From Clostridia bacterium (GTDB lineage: Bacteria; Bacillota; Clostridia; Oscillospirales; CAG-272), in contig JAFTUC010000021.1 in the NCBI GenBank assembly GCA_017466445.1, forward strand, positions 1 to 64,000: a DNA stretch of 64,000 nucleotides, read 5' to 3'. The position numbers and the translations under genes were made by a program. Below are positions 60,951-64,000 of the stretch, one piece after another. The notes beneath the pieces were generated by a model, which ran no database searches, was not told the DNA's origin, and saw only the letters and a list, made by a program, of their open reading frames with translations. The number at the start of each line of letters is the position of its first letter. Position 1 is the first letter of the stretch.

Positions 60951-63014
60951 ATGGCACAATTCACCACCAAACAAATCAGAAACGTATGCTTTATGGGACA
61001 CGGCGGAAGCGGAAAGACTTCTATTGCCGAAGCGATGCTCTATTTTACCGGTGCCTCCGACAGACTCGGAAAGGTTCCCGACGGAAATACAGTATCCGAC
61101 TTTGATCCCGAGGAAATAAAGAGAGGCTTTTCGATATATACGTCGCTTTCAAACGTAGTTTGGAAGGAAACGAAGATAAACATTCTTGATACCCCCGGAT
61201 TCCTTAATTTTGAGGGAGAGGTACACAGCGCACTCAGAGTAGCGGACGCCGCTATAATCACCGTAGATGCAAAGTCGGGTATCGAGGTCGGAACCGAGCT
61301 TGCATGGGAAAGAGCTACCAAGGCAAAGCTTCCCATCGCGTTCTTTGTAAATAAGTACGACGATCCCGACGCGCATTTCCATAACGTATTCGATTCTCTT
61401 TCGGATACCTTCGGTAAGGCTATTTGCCCCGTTCTTATCCCCGCTCACGATAAGGGCGCGTTCATAAACCTTCTTGATCTCAAGAAGTACGTATACGACG
61501 GAGCTACCGGTAAGCATACCGAGGGCGAGATCAATCCCGAGTACATGAAGAGAGTAGAGACCTACCGCGATAAGCTTATGGAGGCTGTAGCGGCTACAAA
61601 CGACGATCTTATGATGAAGTACTTCGATGGCGAAGAGATCACCAAGGAAGAGGCTGCAGAGGCTCTCCATCAGGGAATTATCGCCGGCGAGATCGTTCCC
61701 GTATTCTCGGGAAGCGCAGTTAAGCTTTGGGGCATAGACCTCGTTATGGATATCATAGCGGACTCCTTCCCCAGACATACCGCAAAGAAGACCGAAAAGC
61801 TTGCGGACGGCTCTGTACTCGAAATAAGCGCAGACGGCGCTCCCTCGATCTACGTTTATAAGACCTCTGTTGACCAGTTCGGCAGAACCACGTATTTCAA
61901 GGTCATGAACGGTACTCTTAACGCAGGCGATACTCTTCATAACGTAGCTACCGATACAGACGAGAAATTTCTCCACTTTTATACCGCGTGCGGAAAGAAG
62001 CAGACCGAGGTCCCCTCGCTCTCCTGCGGAGATATCGGCGTTATCACCAAGCTTATAAATACTAACACCTGCGATACGCTTACCGCGTCCGGAATCAACG
62101 CATTTGCTCCCGCTGTTTATCCCGAGCCTGTATATACCGTAGCGGTATCCCCGAAGGCAAAGGGTGACGAGGATAAGATCGTTCAGGGTATCCAGAAGAT
62201 CATGGACGAGGATAAGACCGTTCGTTTTGAGAACGATTCCGAGACCAGACAGCTTCTTCTCAGCGCAATGGGAGACATGCAGATAGACGTAGTTCTTTCC
62301 AAGGTCAAGTCCCGCGGAGGCCCCGCTGCTGACCTTTCCACTCCCAAGATCGCGTACAGAGAGACCATCAAGGGCAGATCTGACGTACAGGGCAAGCATA
62401 AGAAGCAGTCGGGCGGACACGGTCAGTACGGTGACGTAAAGATCAAGTTCTCTCCCGGAGAAGAGGAGGGACTCACCTTCACGACGAGCGTTGTCGGCGG
62501 ATCGGTTCCGAAGAACTTCTTCCCCGCAATCGAAAAGGGTCTCCAGGAGGCTATGCAGAAGGGTGTTCTCGCAGGATATCCCGTAGTAAACCTTGCCGCT
62601 GACCTTTACGACGGATCTTACCACGACGTTGACTCCAACGAGCTTTCCTTTAAGATGGCGGCGTCTCTCGCATATAAGGCAGGTCTGCCTCTTGCAAAGC
62701 CGGTTCTTCTCGAGCCTATCGGTGAGCTTGAGGTAACTATCCCCGAGGCTATGCTCGGAGACGTTATGGGCGATATCAACGGTAAGCGCCGCGGAGCAGT
62801 GCTCGGTATGGATCCTTCGACCGAGAGATCCGGATATACCGTAGTCAAGGCTGAGGTTCCGAAATCTGAAATGACCGATTATGCGATCTCGCTCCTCGCT
62901 ATGACTCAGGGAAGAGGAAGCTTCGTATTCAAGGTTACGAGATATGATGAGGTTCCCGCCAATATCGCTCAAAAGGTAATTGCTGAATCTAAGGAAAACG
63001 CAGAAGAGAAATAA
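60951..63014 (+). CDS. Elongation factor G-like GTPase (EF-G paralog)
   Basis: This 687-residue translational GTPase has domains I-V of EF-G. The P-loop is GHGGSGKT (16-23) rather than GHIDAGKT, and the G3 motif is DTPGF rather than DTPGH, so the His that helps GTP hydrolysis is Phe. NKYD serves as G4. SGGHGQYGDVKI and GSFVFKVTRYDEVP mark domains IV and V. These substitutions are typical of the EF-G-like (FusA2) paralog class, whose role is unclear. It is monocistronic with its own promoter and terminator, and codon use suggests strong expression. Confidence 0.9.
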   Translation: MAQFTTKQIRNVCFMGHGGSGKTSIAEAMLYFTGASDRLGKVPDGNTVSDFDPEEIKRGFSIYTSLSNVVWKETKINILDTPGFLNFEGEVHSALRVADAAIITVDAKSGIEVGTELAWERATKAKLPIAFFVNKYDDPDAHFHNVFDSLSDTFGKAICPVLIPAHDKGAFINLLDLKKYVYDGATGKHTEGEINPEYMKRVETYRDKLMEAVAATNDDLMMKYFDGEEITKEEAAEALHQGIIAGEIVPVFSGSAVKLWGIDLVMDIIADSFPRHTAKKTEKLADGSVLEISADGAPSIYVYKTSVDQFGRTTYFKVMNGTLNAGDTLHNVATDTDEKFLHFYTACGKKQTEVPSLSCGDIGVITKLINTNTCDTLTASGINAFAPAVYPEPVYTVAVSPKAKGDEDKIVQGIQKIMDEDKTVRFENDSETRQLLLSAMGDMQIDVVLSKVKSRGGPAADLSTPKIAYRETIKGRSDVQGKHKKQSGGHGQYGDVKIKFSPGEEEGLTFTTSVVGGSVPKNFFPAIEKGLQEAMQKGVLAGYPVVNLAADLYDGSYHDVDSNELSFKMAASLAYKAGLPLAKPVLLEPIGELEVTIPEAMLGDVMGDINGKRRGAVLGMDPSTERSGYTVVKAEVPKSEMTDYAISLLAMTQGRGSFVFKVTRYDEVPANIAQKVIAESKENAEEK

Positions 63015-63027
63015 TCATTGCGTTACT

Positions 63028-63066
63028 GAAGCAAGCGGTCGGTATTTTGACCGCTTGCTTCAAGTT
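63028..63066 (+). terminator. Terminator after the EF-G-like gene
   Basis: A 13-bp perfect stem (63028-63040 with 63049-63061) is followed by AAGTTGTTTT. Confidence 0.85.
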
Positions 63067-63092
63067 GTTTTAATTTGAAAGGATGGAATTTT

Positions 63093-63923
63093 ATGGATCG
63101 AAATATATTTGATCAGACTACCGAAGCATCGGAGCAGATGAGTAAGGGCGCCGAATTTGAAAGCAAGATAAGAAAAATGCTATCCTCGGGAACGTTTTTG
63201 ACTGCAACGATAGCGCAGACCGTGATCGCCTCGGTCTCTGTGCTTTTGCGATCGGTTAACGTTTTCGCCGTGCTTTTCACTATAGGTATGTGGCTGGCTT
63301 ATGCAGTCGCTAAGGAGGCCTCGCCGATAAAGGGAGTCAGATTCCTGTCGGGAACTCTCAAGGCGTACTATATAGTAGGAATAGTCGCGATAGTTATGCT
63401 TCTTGTGGCAGGTATCATTTTTTTGGCGATATCACCGAAGATATTCACTGCAAGCGACGCTAACTTCGAGCATGCAATAGAGAAGACGGTTGCCGACGAG
63501 GACGTTCGTGACGTTATGATCTTTATGTTTGGAAGGGCGTATACCGCCGAGTCCGTTTTGGGCTTGATCGAAAAAAATATACCGCTCTCGCTCCCCACGT
63601 TTTTCGGTATAATATTCGTTGCTATGGGACTGGCGCTCGTAGTTTCGGCGGCGATCTACCTCGTTATCAATTATTTCTTTGTAAAAAAGCTTGCAGATCT
63701 CGTGCGCGGAGTGTCCTGCGGACTTTCCGAAAAGCGCGACGAGCCAATTAATTTGGGTGGATTCAGAGGATGGTTCATGTTCTTCGGAGTTGTCGCGTCT
63801 ATATCCGCGGTAAGCGAATTTTTCGGCTATTTTTCGATATTCTCGGTGGCGTCATCCGCCGCTTCAGCAGTAATGATGTTCGCTCTCTGGAAGCTCTTCG
63901 AAAAAAAGGATACCGATATTTGA
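63093..63923 (+). CDS. Unknown multi-pass membrane protein
   Basis: This 276-residue protein has a polar N-terminus (about 1-28) and about five to six membrane helices, including IVAIVMLLVAGIIFLAI and FGIIFVAMGLALVVSAAIY. I do not recognise the family. ATG 63093 has AAAGGA (63078-63083) 9 bases before it, better than the TTG at 63075. The 77 bases after it to the window end show nothing clear. Confidence 0.75.
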   Translation: MDRNIFDQTTEASEQMSKGAEFESKIRKMLSSGTFLTATIAQTVIASVSVLLRSVNVFAVLFTIGMWLAYAVAKEASPIKGVRFLSGTLKAYYIVGIVAIVMLLVAGIIFLAISPKIFTASDANFEHAIEKTVADEDVRDVMIFMFGRAYTAESVLGLIEKNIPLSLPTFFGIIFVAMGLALVVSAAIYLVINYFFVKKLADLVRGVSCGLSEKRDEPINLGGFRGWFMFFGVVASISAVSEFFGYFSIFSVASSAASAVMMFALWKLFEKKDTDI

Positions 63924-64000
63924 GCGTAGATATCGGCATATAAGAGCATCTTTTCGAGCTTTTATCTCAAAATAAATAAAAAACGGCAGATTACGCTCCT

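Noticed and set aside
61149..62972. 607-codon open frame on the minus strand inside the EF-G-like gene
   Set aside because: The sense gene is unmistakable and highly biased in codon use, which leaves the antisense frame open by chance.
1..64000. tRNA or rRNA genes
   Set aside because: I saw no convincing T-arm plus CCA-end cloverleaf and no rRNA-like sequence. A dedicated tRNA scan could still find one.

Overview
The window reads as chromosome of a Gram-positive, anaerobic, probably gut-associated member of the Clostridia (Bacillota). The evidence is purine-rich Shine-Dalgarno sites before almost every gene, sigma-A type promoters, frequent TTG starts, a spore-specific germination protease (gpr), oxygen-sensitive radical enzymes (a glycyl radical enzyme with its activase, and a TIGR01212-type radical SAM protein), a SipW/TasA-type fibre operon, and gene types typical of Clostridia (DUF4364, DUF6512, hisS-aspS, NptA-PhoU/PhoB/PhoR). 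Most of the window is near-balanced in GC and prefers CTT/CTC for leucine. Two parts look different: about 1-6060 (a TTG/TTA-leucine giant gene beside a GC-richer rhamnosidase) and the more AT-rich 49400-52770. No rRNA, tRNA, CRISPR array or recognisable transposase gene was found.

Layout. 1-6060: end of an unknown gene, a 1179-residue unknown protein probably acting on carbohydrate, and a reverse-strand alpha-L-rhamnosidase-like gene next to a gene remnant. 6218-14282: a secretion and fibre operon with a SipW-type signal peptidase, four TasA/camelysin-like secreted proteins and a 1530-residue adhesin with His/Cys-rich repeats. 14292-23820: housekeeping and regulatory genes (ICMT-like methyltransferase, HNH endonuclease, DUF6512, gpr, orphan oligopeptide-binding lipoprotein, DUF4364, sigma factor, zinc ribbon, RlmB). 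23870-29797: a degenerate P-type-ATPase-like membrane protein, a 965-residue GAP1-N-like protein and a HAD hydrolase. 29868-30615: an island of inverted-repeat elements with a small membrane protein. 30678-35858 (reverse): MFS transporter, aspS, hisS, trmO. 35994-40086: a second SipW-type secreted protein, fused to GLUG repeats, leucine-rich repeats and a probable beta-helix, behind a long structured leader. 40096-44840: a BNR-propeller lipoprotein and two Gfo/Idh/MocA-type genes, divergent from an AraC regulator. 44844-49128 (reverse): NptA-PhoU, PhoB-like and PhoR-like genes with a PhoB-box-like direct repeat upstream. 49211-53025 (reverse): a secreted HExxH protein and two paralogous lipoproteins behind an attenuator-like leader. 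53163-63923: glycyl radical enzyme, aldo/keto reductase and activase, divergent from a two-gene RnfC/RnfD-like operon, then a radical SAM protein, an EF-G paralog and a membrane protein.

The strongest candidates for something undescribed are: the RnfC/RnfD-like pair without the other Rnf genes, in which the sequence motifs for FMN/NADH and covalent FMN are lost and a perfect palindrome sits inside the promoter; the P-type-ATPase-like protein that lacks the phosphorylated Asp; the glycyl radical operon of unknown substrate; and the two SipW-dependent surface systems. All functions are inferred from reading the sequence; no database search was possible.
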